Shown here piece after piece: positions 8,717-17,000 of a DNA stretch of 64,000 nucleotides (its first letter is position 1; each line of letters begins with the position of its first letter). The notes under the pieces were generated by a model that saw only the letters and a program-made list of their open reading frames with translations, did not search any database and was not told the origin of the DNA. Source of the stretch: Planctomycetota bacterium (lineage in GTDB: Bacteria; Planctomycetota; Planctomycetia; Gemmatales; Gemmataceae); NCBI GenBank assembly GCA_003669555.1, contig QWOS01000016.1, positions 1 through 64,000 of the forward strand, written 5' to 3'. The position numbers and the translations under genes were made by a program.

Positions 8717-8893
8717 GGGGTATCCTTGTCAAATGGCCGCGATTAGCCCAAAACCGATCAGCGCAACGCGCTGGCGGGGCAAAATGCCCCGGATGGTTAT
8801 GCTAAGCGTGGCCGACATGGCTTTTCTTAGGCCCATATTGGCGGGTGGCAATGCGTCCGCCCAGCCAGATTGGCGGAGTGGGAGATCGACACG

Positions 8894-10180
8894 GTGGCGG
8901 ACACATTGCTGGAAGATCTGGCCTGGCGCGGACTGATCGCTGATTCCACTCACCCGGCCGAGCTGGCCGAACGGCTCGCCCTCGGCCCCATCACCCTTTA
9001 CTGCGGCTTCGATCCCACCGCCGACAGCCTCCATGTGGGCAGCCTGATCCCCCTGATCACCCTGCGAAGATTCCAGTTGGCCGGCCACCGCCCCATCGCC
9101 CTGGCCGGCGGCGCCACCGGCATGATTGGCGACCCCTCGGGCAAATCGGCCGAGCGCACCCTGCTGGATCCTGCGGCGCTGGCCCGCAATGTGGCCGGTG
9201 TGCGCGCCCAGTTGGGCCTGCTGCTCGATTTCACCGGCGCCGAACCGGCCCTGCTGCTCGACAACAACACCTGGATCGCCCCTTTCAGTTTCCTCGATTT
9301 CCTGCGCGATGTCGGCAAACTGTTCAGCGTCAACGCCATGCTGGCCAAGGAATCGGTGCGGGCCCGCCTGGAAGACCGCGACACAGGCATCAGCTATACC
9401 GAATTCTCATACATGCTTCTTCAGGCCTATGATTTCTACCACCTGAAATCCAAAAATAACTGCTTGTTGCAGATTGGCGGTACTGACCAGTGGGGCAATA
9501 TCACCGCCGGTATCGACCTCATCCGCAAAAAGGGGGCGGGCGAGGCCTATGGGCTCACCCTGCCGCTGCTGACCAACGCCGATGGCAGCAAATTCGGCAA
9601 AACTGTCGCCGGTGCCATTTGGCTCGACCCGGCGCACACCAGCGTCTACCGCTTTTACCAGTTCTGGATCCGGGTGGATGACCGCGATGTGGTCCGCCTG
9701 CTGAAATTTTTCACTTTCCTCAGCCATGCGGAAATCAGCGCCCTTGAGGCAACCCATGCCAGCCGTCCCGAGGGACGCGAAGCGCACACCGCCCTGGCGC
9801 GGGCCATGACCGATCTGCTGCACGGCGAGGGGGCTCGCCTGGAGGCCGAGAAAGCCACACGGGTCTTGTTTGGCGGTGGCCTGGAGGGTTTGTCGGAGGG
9901 CACCTTCGCCGACCTGGCCGGAGAAATCCCGGCGTTCGCGCTCCCCCCCCTGATGGAGGGCCTGCCTTTGGTGGAGGCGCTGATGGCGGCCGGTCTGGCC
10001 AGCAGCAAGGGGCAGGCGCGCAAGGATATCGAGGGGGGTGGTGTCGCCATCAACAACCAGACTGTGCCACGCGAGCAGGCTCAACGGGTTTTGACGGTGG
10101 AAGATCTGCTTTTTGGCAGGCATATCCTGCTCCGCAAGGGTAAACGGAACTATTCGCTGGGCTCGCTGTCCAACAAATAG
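8894..10180 (+). CDS. tyrS: tyrosyl-tRNA synthetase
   Basis: A 428-aa class I aminoacyl-tRNA synthetase that charges tRNA-Tyr. The HIGH-type signature is HVGS (residues 47-50) after YCGFDPTADSL; the tyrosine pocket is marked by YTEFSYMLLQAYDF and GGTDQWGNI; the KMSKS-type loop is KFGKT (233-237). An S4-like RNA-binding domain ends the protein (ASSKGQARKDIEGGGVAINN). The GTG start at 8894 is chosen because GGGAG lies 9 bp upstream and the resulting MADTLLEDLAWRGLI matches family starts; a TTG at 8870 would add eight residues. Confidence 0.96.
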   Translation: MADTLLEDLAWRGLIADSTHPAELAERLALGPITLYCGFDPTADSLHVGSLIPLITLRRFQLAGHRPIALAGGATGMIGDPSGKSAERTLLDPAALARNVAGVRAQLGLLLDFTGAEPALLLDNNTWIAPFSFLDFLRDVGKLFSVNAMLAKESVRARLEDRDTGISYTEFSYMLLQAYDFYHLKSKNNCLLQIGGTDQWGNITAGIDLIRKKGAGEAYGLTLPLLTNADGSKFGKTVAGAIWLDPAHTSVYRFYQFWIRVDDRDVVRLLKFFTFLSHAEISALEATHASRPEGREAHTALARAMTDLLHGEGARLEAEKATRVLFGGGLEGLSEGTFADLAGEIPAFALPPLMEGLPLVEALMAAGLASSKGQARKDIEGGGVAINNQTVPREQAQRVLTVEDLLFGRHILLRKGKRNYSLGSLSNK

Positions 10181-10273
10181 GGGCAATCCTTTCATTCTCC
10201 CCTGTTTACGGTGTATAATCGCTGGTTGCCGGGATATTGTTGTGCTTGTCCATTGTGTCAGGGGAACAGAGCC

Positions 10274-11536
10274 ATGAACCGTCGCCATCATCTGCAGACG
10301 CTGGTTTCTTTGGGACTCACCGCGCCTTTTGGCCAGTGCCGCATCCTCGCTGACACCCCAAAACCAGACCGCGTCAAATTCAACACGGTCGACGGGGTGA
10401 CCCTCGAGGGGAACTTTTACCCGGGAAGCCTGGGGAAAAAAGGCGATACCTTCCTGTTCCTTCACCAGCTCAAGACCGGGTTTTCCAGCCAGGATGGCTG
10501 GGCCAATCTGGCTGTCGCCCTGCAGGAAAAGGGCCATTCTGTCCTGACATTCGACTTCCGTGGTCATGGCGAAAGCCGCTCGGTCGCCCCCGAGTTCTGG
10601 AGCCTGACCGACGATCCGCTCACCGGCATGCCGGGCAACCCGCACAACCGGGTGCTCAACCCCTCCAACCTGGCAAGCCGCCGCGCCACTTCCATCAATG
10701 CTGCCACCTTCCCGGCCAAGTACTTTTTCACCCTGGTGAACGATATTGCCGCCGCCAAAATGTACCTGGATGAGCGCAATGACAAGGGGGAGTGCAATTC
10801 CTCCAGCCTGTATGTGGTGGCGGAAGGAGACGCCTGCCCGCTGGCCTCGCTGTGGATGGCCAGCGAGTTCAGTCGCAAGCGCGTGGAGATAGCCACAAGC
10901 GGCCCCATGCTTCAGGTTGGCAATGTCTTCCGCAACCCCAGGATCATCCAGAACGAGCGCATCACCAAAACCAATCCACCCGAAGGCAACGACCTCCTGG
11001 CCGGCATCTGGCTGAGTTACAAACCCGGTATCCTGGGCCAGACCGTGCCGAGCGACCGGTGGCTGCGTGAAACCACCCTGAATCGTGGAAAAAACCGCGT
11101 GCAGGCCCTGTTCGTGTACGGTGCCAAAGATACCGAAGCGAAAAACAACGCCCGCCGCCTGCTGGCTGGCATCCGCCCCGGCTACGACCCGGAAAAAACC
11201 GCCAGGGAGGGAGACAAGGCACCCCCCAAGACCACGAAACCCGCTACCAAGACCGTCTCAGACCAGCTTTACACCCTGGGGATGCCGGTGCCTGATTGCA
11301 ATCTCGCTGGCAGCAAAATGCTGCGACAGGAATTCTCCACCCAGGAGGGTATTTGCGACTATGTTGCCAAGCTCGATGCGTCACGCAAGTCTGCCAACGA
11401 GGCTATTCAAAGGACCAACCGCACCTGGGCAATGATTTGGCAGCCCAATGGCACCACCCTGGTACCCGCCAAGCTGGAAAATGAGCAACATATCCGCGCC
11501 CTTCCCATCCAGTTATGGGGACTGCCACCCCTGTGA
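10274..11536 (+). CDS. exported alpha/beta-hydrolase-like protein
   Basis: A 420-aa protein. The start ATG at 10274 has GGGGAACAG just upstream and gives an MNRRHHLQTLVSLGLT leader. The alpha/beta-hydrolase core is recognisable from TFLFLHQLKTG (oxyanion region) and SVLTFDFRGHGES. The usual nucleophile elbow G-x-S-x-G is replaced by AEGDACPLA, so no catalytic serine is present at that position. It may therefore be a non-catalytic member or one using another residue. A Lys/Thr/Pro-rich linker (near residues 318-335) interrupts the C-terminal part. It follows tyrS by about 90 bp on the same strand. Substrate unknown. Confidence 0.75.
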   Translation: MNRRHHLQTLVSLGLTAPFGQCRILADTPKPDRVKFNTVDGVTLEGNFYPGSLGKKGDTFLFLHQLKTGFSSQDGWANLAVALQEKGHSVLTFDFRGHGESRSVAPEFWSLTDDPLTGMPGNPHNRVLNPSNLASRRATSINAATFPAKYFFTLVNDIAAAKMYLDERNDKGECNSSSLYVVAEGDACPLASLWMASEFSRKRVEIATSGPMLQVGNVFRNPRIIQNERITKTNPPEGNDLLAGIWLSYKPGILGQTVPSDRWLRETTLNRGKNRVQALFVYGAKDTEAKNNARRLLAGIRPGYDPEKTAREGDKAPPKTTKPATKTVSDQLYTLGMPVPDCNLAGSKMLRQEFSTQEGICDYVAKLDASRKSANEAIQRTNRTWAMIWQPNGTTLVPAKLENEQHIRALPIQLWGLPPL

Positions 11537-11620
11537 CCGGTGCCCATTCCTGGGCCACCAGTCTGGCATGGGCGAGTTGATGCCAGTTGCTATGGCGAAA
11601 TGGACAAGTAAGGGGAAGTT

Positions 11621-12277
11621 TTGGCCACCAGATCTGGCATAGGCGGTTTGGTGCTGTGTGGCGGCACCAGTCGCCGTATGGGCCGCCCCAAAGCCTTTCT
11701 GCGCGGGCCCGATGGCCTGACTCTGCTGGAACGCACCGTGGCTCTGCTCCACCAGGCAGGCTGTTACCCTTTGGCAATAGCCATCGCCCCGGGCCAGCCA
11801 ATGCCCATCTGGTCCTCTGCCCCCCTGGTCTATCCCAGCCCCGCTGTGGCAATCGACCACGCACCGGGCCTGGGGCCACTCGCCGGCATCGCCGCTGGCC
11901 TGGAGGCACTCAGACCCTGGTGTCAGCGGGTCTGTGTGCTCCCCTGTGACCTGCCCCACCTCAACCTGGCAGCCATCCAGGCCCTGCTGGCAACCGCCGG
12001 GGATGGCGCTGCCTGTGTCCGCCAGGCTGGCTGGGCCAATCCGCTGCTGGCGGTCTATCCCAGTACCCTGGGTGAGCGGGCCCTGGAACTGTTGCGGCAG
12101 GGCCGGCCCCGGGCTGATGGCTTGCTGGCGGAGCTGTCTGGCCTGATGCAGCTGGAGGCGCTGGAGACCGATTGCTGTTGGCATGATTGTGACACTGCCG
12201 AGGACTGGGACATCCTTCAGAGGGGGAGGGATAAGCTGTCTGGAAGCCGACAAACCCTGACGGGTGGCGACGGCTGA
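11621..12277 (+). CDS. mobA: molybdenum cofactor guanylyltransferase
   Basis: A 218-aa MobA-type nucleotidyltransferase that attaches GMP to molybdopterin. The signature LVLCGGTSRRMGRPKAFL (residues 10-27) is the GTP-binding loop, followed by APGLGPLAGIAAGLEA, VLPCDLPHL (metal-binding Asp) and a C-terminal HDCDTAEDWD, all as in the family. The only usable start in this frame is the TTG at 11621, with AGGGGA 4 bp before it; that spacing is short, so the exact start is uncertain. No other molybdopterin gene is nearby. It ends about 340 bp before dnaN. Confidence 0.85.
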   Translation: MATRSGIGGLVLCGGTSRRMGRPKAFLRGPDGLTLLERTVALLHQAGCYPLAIAIAPGQPMPIWSSAPLVYPSPAVAIDHAPGLGPLAGIAAGLEALRPWCQRVCVLPCDLPHLNLAAIQALLATAGDGAACVRQAGWANPLLAVYPSTLGERALELLRQGRPRADGLLAELSGLMQLEALETDCCWHDCDTAEDWDILQRGRDKLSGSRQTLTGGDG

Positions 12278-12399
12278 AGTCCACCCCCTGACCCGTTTGC
12301 CGACAGCCGCATTCAGCATCCTTCAGCCAAACGCGGCTTATAGACAACTTTTCCCCTATTTACCGACGATTTGTAAATTCTGATCATTCAAGGACTTAT

Positions 12400-12429
12400 G
12401 CCCTGAAACCCCACCTGTGTTTTCAGGGC
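12400..12429. other. 9-bp perfect hairpin upstream of dnaN
   Basis: GCCCTGAAA (12400-12408) is the exact inverse complement of TTTCAGGGC (12421-12429) with a 12-nt loop. It could terminate mobA transcription, although it is 123 bp past that stop codon and has no T run, or it could act in the dnaN leader. Confidence 0.45.
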
Positions 12430-12475
12430 CGGACCTGTTAGAATCATCATCACCAAGAAGTAATAAAAAGAATCC

Positions 12476-12563
12476 TATGAAGAAGAAGAAGAGACCTGGA
12501 AGAACATTGGACCAGAGAAATGCTGTGAAGAAGAAGAGACTCGGAAGAGCCCAGGACTGACAG
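12476..12563. repeat. two imperfect 43-bp purine-rich direct repeats
   Basis: Copies at about 12476-12519 and 12522-12563 share TGAAGAAG..AAGAGAC, GGAAGA and GGAC.GA.AGAA in order, with one codon-sized gap. The top strand is almost all purine. Confidence 0.5.
12477..12560 (+). CDS. possible basic leader peptide (27 aa)
   Basis: An ATG at 12477 opens a 27-codon frame beginning MKKKKRPGRTLDQRN and ending GRAQD. It is extremely basic, with two Lys runs that correspond to two imperfect 43-bp DNA repeats. It resembles no ribosomal protein I can name (it is not L34 or L36). No good ribosome-binding site is visible, so the frame may be an accident of the purine-rich repeats. Confidence 0.2.
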   Translation: MKKKKRPGRTLDQRNAVKKKRLGRAQD

Positions 12564-12587
12564 AAGGTCGCACCAGGTACAATTGGA

Positions 12588-12621
12588 AGTGATCAGGCAC
12601 AGGTGGGAGTGATCAGGCACA
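12588..12621. repeat. 14-bp direct repeat at the dnaN ribosome-binding site
   Basis: AGTGATCAGGCACA occurs at 12588-12601 and again at 12608-12621, exactly 20 bp apart, each preceded by a GGAA or GGG purine run. The second copy runs into the dnaN ATG; the first has AGG in place of the start codon. Confidence 0.6.
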
Positions 12622-13721
12622 TGAAGTTGATCTGTCAGCGGGAAGGTTTGTTTCAGGCGTGCCAGATGGCATCGATGGTTCTGCCAACGCGGGATATCAA
12701 ACCGGTGCTGAAGAACCTGAAGCTGACGGCCGGACCAGGCCGGGCCACTTTGTTCGCCACAGACCTGGAACTGGGTCTGCGTGTGGAAGTGGCTGGAATG
12801 ACCATTGAGGACCCCGGCGTGGCTTTGCTGCCGGCTGGTCGGTTGCTGGCAATCCTGCGTGAGGCCCGGGTGCCCGAGATGGAGCTGGAGGCCAATAGCA
12901 CCGAGGTGATACTGCGCGGCGGTTCACTCGAATATGTGATGCCTGTGGAAGATCCCGCCCAGTTCCCTGAGCCGCCCGAATTGCCTTGGGAAGAGCCTCT
13001 GGAGCTTGTTGCCGGGCCGCTGAAGGAAATGGTGCGGCGGACCGCCTTCGCCTGCGCCACCGAGGTGGCCCGCTACAGCATGACAGGTGTGCTGTGGGAG
13101 GCTGGTGCCGATGGCGAGGTGCGTCTGGTGGCGACCGATGGACGACGCCTGGCAATGGCGACTGGTCCGCGGATGCCCCGAAAAAAAACGCAGGCCGTGG
13201 TGGTGCCATCCCGCGCCATGATGACCCTCGAACGATGCCTGCCCGACGATGAGGAAGTGGTCCAGCTAAGTCTCCAGTCGCGGCAGGCCGCTTTCCGCAC
13301 CGCGCGGGTTACCCTGACCACCCTGCTGGTGGAGGGGCGCTTTCCCGAATACCGCGCGGTGATGCCCAAACGCGAGGATATTGTCGCCCGCATCCCGTTG
13401 CACGCCGGCGCTTTCATGGCGGCGATCCGGCAGGCAGCCGTCATGATCGACGATGAGACCCGCCGTCTCAGCTTCCACTTCGGCCCAGGGCAGCTCACGC
13501 TGTCGGCTCGCAACCCCAATTCGGGCCGCAGCAAAGTGGAGCTGCCCCTCGAGTATTCAGGCCCGGTCATCGAGACTTTTTACAACCCGCAGTACCTCCT
13601 CGACATGCTCAAGCAGGTGCCGCCCACCACTTCCCTGGAGATCGAACTGGCCGACGGGACGCGTCCCGCCCTGATCCGGGTTGGGGATGATTATCAGTAC
13701 CTGATCATGCCACTCACATGA
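12621..13721 (+). CDS. dnaN: DNA polymerase III beta sliding clamp
   Basis: A 366-aa beta clamp, the ring that tethers the replicative polymerase to DNA. The three-domain architecture and length match the family. Recognisable blocks are LPTRDIKPVLKNLKL and ATDLELGLRV in domain 1, RTAFACATEVARYSMTGVLW with VATDGRRLAMA in domain 2, and VEGRFPEYRAVMPK followed by the C-terminal LIRVGDDYQYLIMPLT. ATG at 12621 is chosen (GGGAG 11 bp before); a GTG at 12603 would add six residues. It overlaps dciA by 4 bp (ATGA), the start of a coupled dnaN-dciA-gyrB unit. Confidence 0.96.
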   Translation: MKLICQREGLFQACQMASMVLPTRDIKPVLKNLKLTAGPGRATLFATDLELGLRVEVAGMTIEDPGVALLPAGRLLAILREARVPEMELEANSTEVILRGGSLEYVMPVEDPAQFPEPPELPWEEPLELVAGPLKEMVRRTAFACATEVARYSMTGVLWEAGADGEVRLVATDGRRLAMATGPRMPRKKTQAVVVPSRAMMTLERCLPDDEEVVQLSLQSRQAAFRTARVTLTTLLVEGRFPEYRAVMPKREDIVARIPLHAGAFMAAIRQAAVMIDDETRRLSFHFGPGQLTLSARNPNSGRSKVELPLEYSGPVIETFYNPQYLLDMLKQVPPTTSLEIELADGTRPALIRVGDDYQYLIMPLT

Positions 13722-14308
13722 CCCCCGACAAGCGGCCCGACACCGGTAAACGAATGAGTGCCCAGACAAGTGCCCAACTGCGACGGCTGGGAGTTCGCAT
13801 TGATAAGCCCCACCCTGGCCCGGAGTCGCTGGGTGATATTTTGGCGCAACTGTTCGTGGCGCGTGGCTGGGGCAGCCGCACAGAGCGCTCGGCGCTGGAG
13901 AGGGCTGTCAGCGACGCGGTGCGTCAGGTGGCAGGACCGGCCCTGTGTTCGCTGGTGACGCCCGGCAAGCTGACGAAGGGTTCGCTCGAGGTGTGGGTGC
14001 GCGGCTCGGCGGCGCTGGCCGAGTTTTCGGGTTTCCACAAGGCGCCCCTGCTGGCGGCCCTGCGTCAGGCCCACCCCACGCCCGAGATCCAGCGACTACG
14101 CTTCCGTAACCTGGCGGATGCGCCACCCCCCAGGGCGGCCTCCGGCAAAGGTGCCGCTGGCAAAAAACCGGCGGCCAGTCAGAAATCCGGCCCGGTAGCG
14201 GATGGCAAGCCAAAGACAGGCAAAAAAGCAACTTCCGAAGACAAGCCAAAGACAGCCTGGTTGAGGCAACGGGGCGTCAACCACACCAGCGAAGGAAAGA
14301 ATCCATGA
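13718..14308 (+). CDS. dciA: DciA-like (DUF721) helicase-loading factor
   Basis: A 196-aa protein. Residues about 25-130 match DUF721/DciA: SLGDILAQLFVARGW, the ALERAVSDAVRQVAGPALCS helix pair, LTKGSLEVWVRGSAALAEF and a closing IQRLRFR. DciA proteins recruit the replicative helicase in bacteria lacking DnaC/DnaI loaders (established for the family). The C-terminal 60 residues are a Lys/Ala/Pro-rich, presumably disordered tail with repeated KPKT(G/A) elements that may contact DNA. The start overlaps the dnaN stop by 4 bp and the stop overlaps the gyrB start by 4 bp, so translation is very likely coupled. recF, which often sits here, is absent. Confidence 0.85.
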   Translation: MTPDKRPDTGKRMSAQTSAQLRRLGVRIDKPHPGPESLGDILAQLFVARGWGSRTERSALERAVSDAVRQVAGPALCSLVTPGKLTKGSLEVWVRGSAALAEFSGFHKAPLLAALRQAHPTPEIQRLRFRNLADAPPPRAASGKGAAGKKPAASQKSGPVADGKPKTGKKATSEDKPKTAWLRQRGVNHTSEGKNP

Positions 14309-16824
14309 CCAGCCAGCCCAAGCCCGACCAGTCCAAAACCGAATTCCCCAACGAAGGCACCACCCCGCTGGACGATGCCAACCACATGTCGGGTGATTAC
14401 GATGGCGCCTCGGTGCAGGTGTTGCGCGACGCCGACCATATCCGTCGCCGTCCCGGAGTGTACATTGGTGACATATCCACCACTGGTCTGCACCACCTGG
14501 TGTACGAACTGGTCTACAATTCGGTCGATGAGCATCTGGCGGGTCACTGCAAGGTGGTCCATGTGCAGATTGATGTCGACAATTCCGTGCTGGTCCGCGA
14601 CGACGGGCGCGGCATTCCGGTGGATATCCATCCCACCGCCGGCAAGCCCACTCTCGAGGTGGTGATGACCACGGTGGGGGCGGGTGCCAAATTCGACAAG
14701 AACACCTACCGCACCAGCGCCGGCCTGCATGGGATGGGTGCCAAGGCCGTCACCGCGTTGTCTTGCTGGACCGAGGCCGAGGTGCGCCGGGACAACCGCG
14801 CCCACATGCAGCGCTATGAGAAGGGCCGGGCAGTCACCGAGGTGCAGGATCTGGGGCCGGCCAAGGGCACGGGCACGCAGGTTCACTTCAAACCTGATCC
14901 GGAGATTTTTGGTGATCTGAAATTCGATTTTGACACCCTGGAAAACAGGCTGCGTGAACTGGCCTTCCTCAACCGCAGCCTCAAGTTTCATCTCAAGGAT
15001 CTGCGGACAACCAGGGATGAGACCTACTGCTACGAGGGCGGCGTCACCGAGTATGTCATCTGGCTGAACCGGAACGAGGAGGTTATCCATGCCCCCATTT
15101 CCATCAACAAGCAGATGGATCAGATCAAGGTCGAGGTGGCCCTCCAGTTCACCACTAGCGAGGACGAGCGCGTCCGCTGCTACGCCAACAATGCCTACAA
15201 CCCCGTGGGCGGTACCCATCTCACCGGCTTCCGGTCCGCCCTCACCCGCAGCCTGTCACGCTATGGCGACAAGCAGGATCTTTTCAAGAATGTGAAGCCC
15301 ATCGGTGATGACTTCCGCGAGGGCGTGACGGCGGTGATCTCCATCGGTCACCCCGAGCCGCAGTTCGAGAGCCAGAACAAGATCCGGCTACTTAACAGCG
15401 ATGTGGAAGGGGCGGTGGAGCGGGCCATGGTGGATGAAATCTCCACCTTCCTGGAGGAGCATCCCAAAGACGCGGCTCGCATCATGCGCAAGGTGTTGCT
15501 GGCCGCGGAGGCCCGCGAGGCCGCCGCCAAGGCCCGCAAGTCGCTGAAGGAGCGGCGCAGCATCCTCGGGGGCGGTGGCCTGCCCGGCAAGCTGTTTGAT
15601 TGCACTAGCCGTGACCCGGCCGAGAGTGAACTTTTCCTGGTGGAGGGAGATTCGGCCGGTGGCTCGGCGGAGGCCGGGCGCGACCGCCGCGTGCAGGCCG
15701 TGCTACCTCTGCGGGGCAAGCCACTCAATGTGGAGAAGGCCCGGCTGGAGAACCTGATCAACAACCAGGAAATCAGCTCGCTCATCTCCGCCATAGGCGT
15801 GGACATTGGCAACGAGTCCGAATATCCGGCGGTGAAAGACCGGCTGCGCTACAACCGCATCATCATCATGACCGATGCCGATGTTGACGGCCAGCATATC
15901 CGCACCCTGCTGCTCACCTTCTTCTACCGGCAGATGACCCACCTGGTGGTGCAGGGCCATATCTTTGTCGCCCGTCCCCCTCTGTACAAGGTGGTGCAGC
16001 GCAAACAGTCCCGTTTTGTGGCCACCCGTGAGGAAATGGCCAGGGAACTGATCGAGCGGGGCCTGCGGGAAGCCACCCTCGAGGTGCATCAGAAACTGGG
16101 GGGAGCCCCCTCGCTGGTGAGTGGTGAAAAGCTGACCGGGCTGATGCGCTTTGCCTCCTCCCTGGAGGAGTCTTTGGTGCTGCTGGAGAAACGCGGCCTG
16201 AATCTGGGCGCCTTCCTCACCAAACGCACCAAAGACGGCCTGCCCGCCTTCAAAGCCCTGGCCGCCGGGCAGGAGATCTGGGTGCATAGCCGCGCTCAGG
16301 CCGCCGCCTGGCGCGAGGAGATGCAGACCAGGCTGGGCCGCGAGCTGGTCGTGGGCGATGCTGGCTCCAGTGGCGCCGACATCTTCTACTGCCAGGAGAT
16401 CCATGAGGTCCACGACATCAACAAGGCCCTCGATAAACTCGGCGGGCTGGAAATGGAAATCTCCGACCTGGTGTCACCGGCCAGTATCGCCGGCCGCGAA
16501 CCCGCCCCCAGGCTGGTGCTGATCGCCGGCGACAACCGCAAGCCGCTCACCAGCCTGCGCGAGCTGGTGCAGGAGATCCGCCGCATGGGCGAAAAGGGTA
16601 TGACCATCACCCGGTTCAAAGGACTGGGCGAGATGGACCCCGAGGAATTGTGGGACACCACGCTCGACCCCGCCAAGCGCACCCTCATGCAGGTGAAGCT
16701 GGAGGATGCGGCCGAGGCCGAGGAGATGTTCCGCACCCTGATGGGCGAAAAGGTGGAGCCCAGGCGCGACTTCATCAACAAGCATGCCCTCCTGATGGAA
16801 GACCTCGACTACCACGGCGCCTGA
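14305..16824 (+). CDS. gyrB: DNA gyrase subunit B
   Basis: An 839-aa GyrB, the ATPase and Toprim subunit of the enzyme that introduces negative supercoils. The GHKL ATPase shows GLHHLVYELVYNSVDEHLAG (E68, N72), DDGRGIPVDIHP and LHGMGAKAVTALS. The Toprim domain has LVEGDSAGGSAEAGRDRR, PLRGKPLNVEKA and DADVDGQHIRTLL. An insertion of about 170 residues separates the Toprim core from RFKGLGEMDPEELWDTTLDP, as in the longer Gram-negative GyrBs. An extra N-terminal 40 residues are low in complexity. The start overlaps dciA by 4 bp. gyrA is not in the window. Confidence 0.97.
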   Translation: MTSQPKPDQSKTEFPNEGTTPLDDANHMSGDYDGASVQVLRDADHIRRRPGVYIGDISTTGLHHLVYELVYNSVDEHLAGHCKVVHVQIDVDNSVLVRDDGRGIPVDIHPTAGKPTLEVVMTTVGAGAKFDKNTYRTSAGLHGMGAKAVTALSCWTEAEVRRDNRAHMQRYEKGRAVTEVQDLGPAKGTGTQVHFKPDPEIFGDLKFDFDTLENRLRELAFLNRSLKFHLKDLRTTRDETYCYEGGVTEYVIWLNRNEEVIHAPISINKQMDQIKVEVALQFTTSEDERVRCYANNAYNPVGGTHLTGFRSALTRSLSRYGDKQDLFKNVKPIGDDFREGVTAVISIGHPEPQFESQNKIRLLNSDVEGAVERAMVDEISTFLEEHPKDAARIMRKVLLAAEAREAAAKARKSLKERRSILGGGGLPGKLFDCTSRDPAESELFLVEGDSAGGSAEAGRDRRVQAVLPLRGKPLNVEKARLENLINNQEISSLISAIGVDIGNESEYPAVKDRLRYNRIIIMTDADVDGQHIRTLLLTFFYRQMTHLVVQGHIFVARPPLYKVVQRKQSRFVATREEMARELIERGLREATLEVHQKLGGAPSLVSGEKLTGLMRFASSLEESLVLLEKRGLNLGAFLTKRTKDGLPAFKALAAGQEIWVHSRAQAAAWREEMQTRLGRELVVGDAGSSGADIFYCQEIHEVHDINKALDKLGGLEMEISDLVSPASIAGREPAPRLVLIAGDNRKPLTSLRELVQEIRRMGEKGMTITRFKGLGEMDPEELWDTTLDPAKRTLMQVKLEDAAEAEEMFRTLMGEKVEPRRDFINKHALLMEDLDYHGA

Positions 16825-17000
16825 CGCCACAGTTCGTCGGGTGACCCTGCCATTTGTGCCAACTGGGAGATGTGTGGCGTTTCTGCAACCGTTGGGATCA
16901 CCCAAAGCTATGGCATGGAACAGTTTGTGTCGCTGTGCCGAGGGTACGGTCCGAAAAAAGAGGAGGAGAATCGGGTCATTGTTTAAAACGGAATAAAGCA

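Larger units (their letters stand above)
12278..12620 (+). promoter_or_regulatory. repeat-rich leader region of dnaN
   Basis: A 343-bp non-coding stretch. It holds one DnaA-box-like site TTATAGACA at 12338-12346 (one mismatch to TTATNCACA), an AT-rich segment 12347-12395, a perfect 9-bp hairpin (12400-12429), two imperfect 43-bp purine-rich direct repeats (about 12476-12563) and two 14-bp direct repeats next to the dnaN start. It could hold the dnaN promoter and perhaps an origin-like element. A single weak DnaA box is not enough to call oriC. Confidence 0.4.

Noticed and set aside
9407-10645. 412-aa minus-strand frame opposite tyrS
   Set aside because: tyrS is unambiguous on the other strand; the antisense frame shows no domain.
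11561-11650. Repeated CCACCAG(A)TCTGGCAT motif before mobA
   Set aside because: Two short copies about 68 bp apart with a gap; could be chance in GC-rich coding/leader sequence and no function is apparent.
12338-12346. Calling oriC upstream of dnaN
   Set aside because: Only one DnaA-box-like site with a mismatch was found; dnaA is absent and strand skew could not be calculated.
13073-13570. 165-aa frame opposite dnaN
   Set aside because: Antisense to a well-supported conserved gene; Arg/Ser-rich composition typical of a shadow frame.
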